Under the pieces are notes generated by a model that did no database searches, had not been told where the DNA came from, and saw nothing but the letters and a program-made list of their open reading frames with translations. Shown here piece after piece: positions 63,301 to 64,000 of a stretch of DNA of 64,000 nucleotides. The stretch lies in assembly GCA_034008185.1 (NCBI GenBank), contig CM067082.1, positions 153,781,395-153,845,394 of the forward strand, in the 5' to 3' direction. Positions within the stretch are counted from its first letter, which is position 1. Every line of letters starts with the position of its first letter. The position numbers and the translations under genes were made by a program. This stretch comes from Gorsachius magnificus (Eukaryota > Chordata > Aves > Pelecaniformes > Ardeidae).

Positions 63301-63723
63301 GGCCCACCTAGGGCTGTTGAGTTGCATGATGACTCATATACATCTCCCCTTCTGGTCTAGGTTACATAGAAACCTCTCAGGCTTTGCTGGTGTTGATACA
63401 GCTGTGTGTTTTAGACTTTCAGTTGGGGAAAGAGTGGAGGTGGCAAGGTTGCTCAGGTTGACATCACGAGTCCATCCTGGGACTAAAATGGATGGCCAGA
63501 TCTCTTCCCACAAGGGACAGTGGAAAGCTAAGAAGCAGTTGACATACCTGGTCTATGTGCTGCTTCTTAAGCCCCCAATTTGTCTTTCCATTGGTCACTT
63601 GTCTTGTGGCTTTTGGCCATCTTAAGATTCTGGTACATGTCTCATGAGCTCAGGAGTATCAGTCACTGCTAGGGTTTAGCAGCACAAAAAGGATTCATCG
63701 AGTTCATATGAAAACTCTCAAAC
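63301..63723. other. Spacer between solo LTR and CR1: nothing recognised
   Basis: Unique-looking intergenic DNA of about 420 bp. A short plus-strand ORF (63317-63625) has no recognisable domain. No repeat body or RNA gene was identified. Confidence 0.6.
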
Positions 63724-64000
63724 ATAGAATCATAGGATGTTTTGGGTTGGAAGGGACCCCTAGAGATCACCTAGACCAACCCCCCTGCAGTGAGCAGGGA
63801 CACCTTCAACCAGGTCAGGTTGCTCACAGCCCTGTCCAACCTGGCCTGGAATGTTTCCAGGGATGGGGCCTCCACCACCTCTCTGGGCAACCCGTTCCAG
63901 TGTTTCACCACCCTCACTGTAAAGAATTTCTTCCTTAGATCCAGTCTAAACCTTCCCTGGTTTACTTCAAAATCATGGCCCCTTGTCCTGTCACAGCCGG
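63724..64000 (-). mobile_element. CR1 LINE 3' end (minus strand), cut by window end
   Basis: The plus strand shows the reversed octamer tail (ATAGAATCATAGG), then TTGGAAGGGACCCCTAGAGATC, CCCCCCTGCAGTGAGCAGGGA and CTCTGGGCAACCCGTTCCAGTG, and continues off the end. The minus-strand frame is open and encodes CR1 ORF2 C-terminal words such as [18 protein letters not shown] and [16 protein letters not shown]. It is closely similar to the copy at 21862-22202 in tail structure, so probably the same subfamily. Confidence 0.95.

Noticed and set aside
62681..63305. Target-site duplication flanking the LTR
   Set aside because: Flanking five-mers are aaccc and ggccc; only ccc agrees, not enough to call a duplication.

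Overview
This window looks like avian nuclear DNA. The evidence is three CR1 LINE 3' ends carrying the ATTCTATG-type octamer tail, one older CR1 remnant, a solo LTR of a family common in bird genomes, and a vertebrate CpG-island promoter. Nothing resembles a bacterial or viral genome: there is no operon, no long intact ORF and no CRISPR array. Nearly all short ORFs are chance readings of intronic or intergenic DNA.

The only protein-coding segment I can support is one short exon on the minus strand at 45575-45650. It encodes 25 residues beginning [15 protein letters not shown] and ends in a clean GTGAGC splice donor. It matches the N-terminus of CTDSPL (SCP3/RBSP3/HYA22, small C-terminal-domain phosphatase-like), whose human form begins [15 protein letters not shown]. 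Immediately upstream in gene orientation, at about 45.8-46.9 kb, is a strong CpG island with stacked Sp1/KLF GC boxes, long G and C homopolymers and alternating GC skew, which is the CTDSPL promoter.

Layout: (1) 1-45574 is CTDSPL intron 1, transcribed right to left. I found no second exon. It contains CR1 copies at 21.86-22.2, 28.6-28.9 and 28.9-29.6 kb, several CpG-rich islets (6.3-6.8, 7.5-7.7, 12.05-12.2 and 17.77-17.96 kb), one long Z-DNA-type tract, short tandem duplications and many A/T homopolymers. (2) 45575-46870 is exon 1, 5'UTR and promoter. (3) 46871-62686 is upstream intergenic DNA with two very long poly(T) tracts (39 and 46 bases), stretches resembling conserved noncoding elements, and scattered ancient amniote repeat-like motifs. 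(4) 62687-63300 is a minus-strand solo LTR. (5) 63724-64000 is a minus-strand CR1 running off the end.

Functionally there is one gene, a nuclear serine phosphatase of the HAD superfamily acting on RNA polymerase II CTD and RB-pathway targets. The phosphatase domain lies outside the window. In vertebrates CTDSPL also hosts miR-26a in a later intron; I did not see that hairpin here. No previously undescribed biological system was recognised. The findings are local structural observations.
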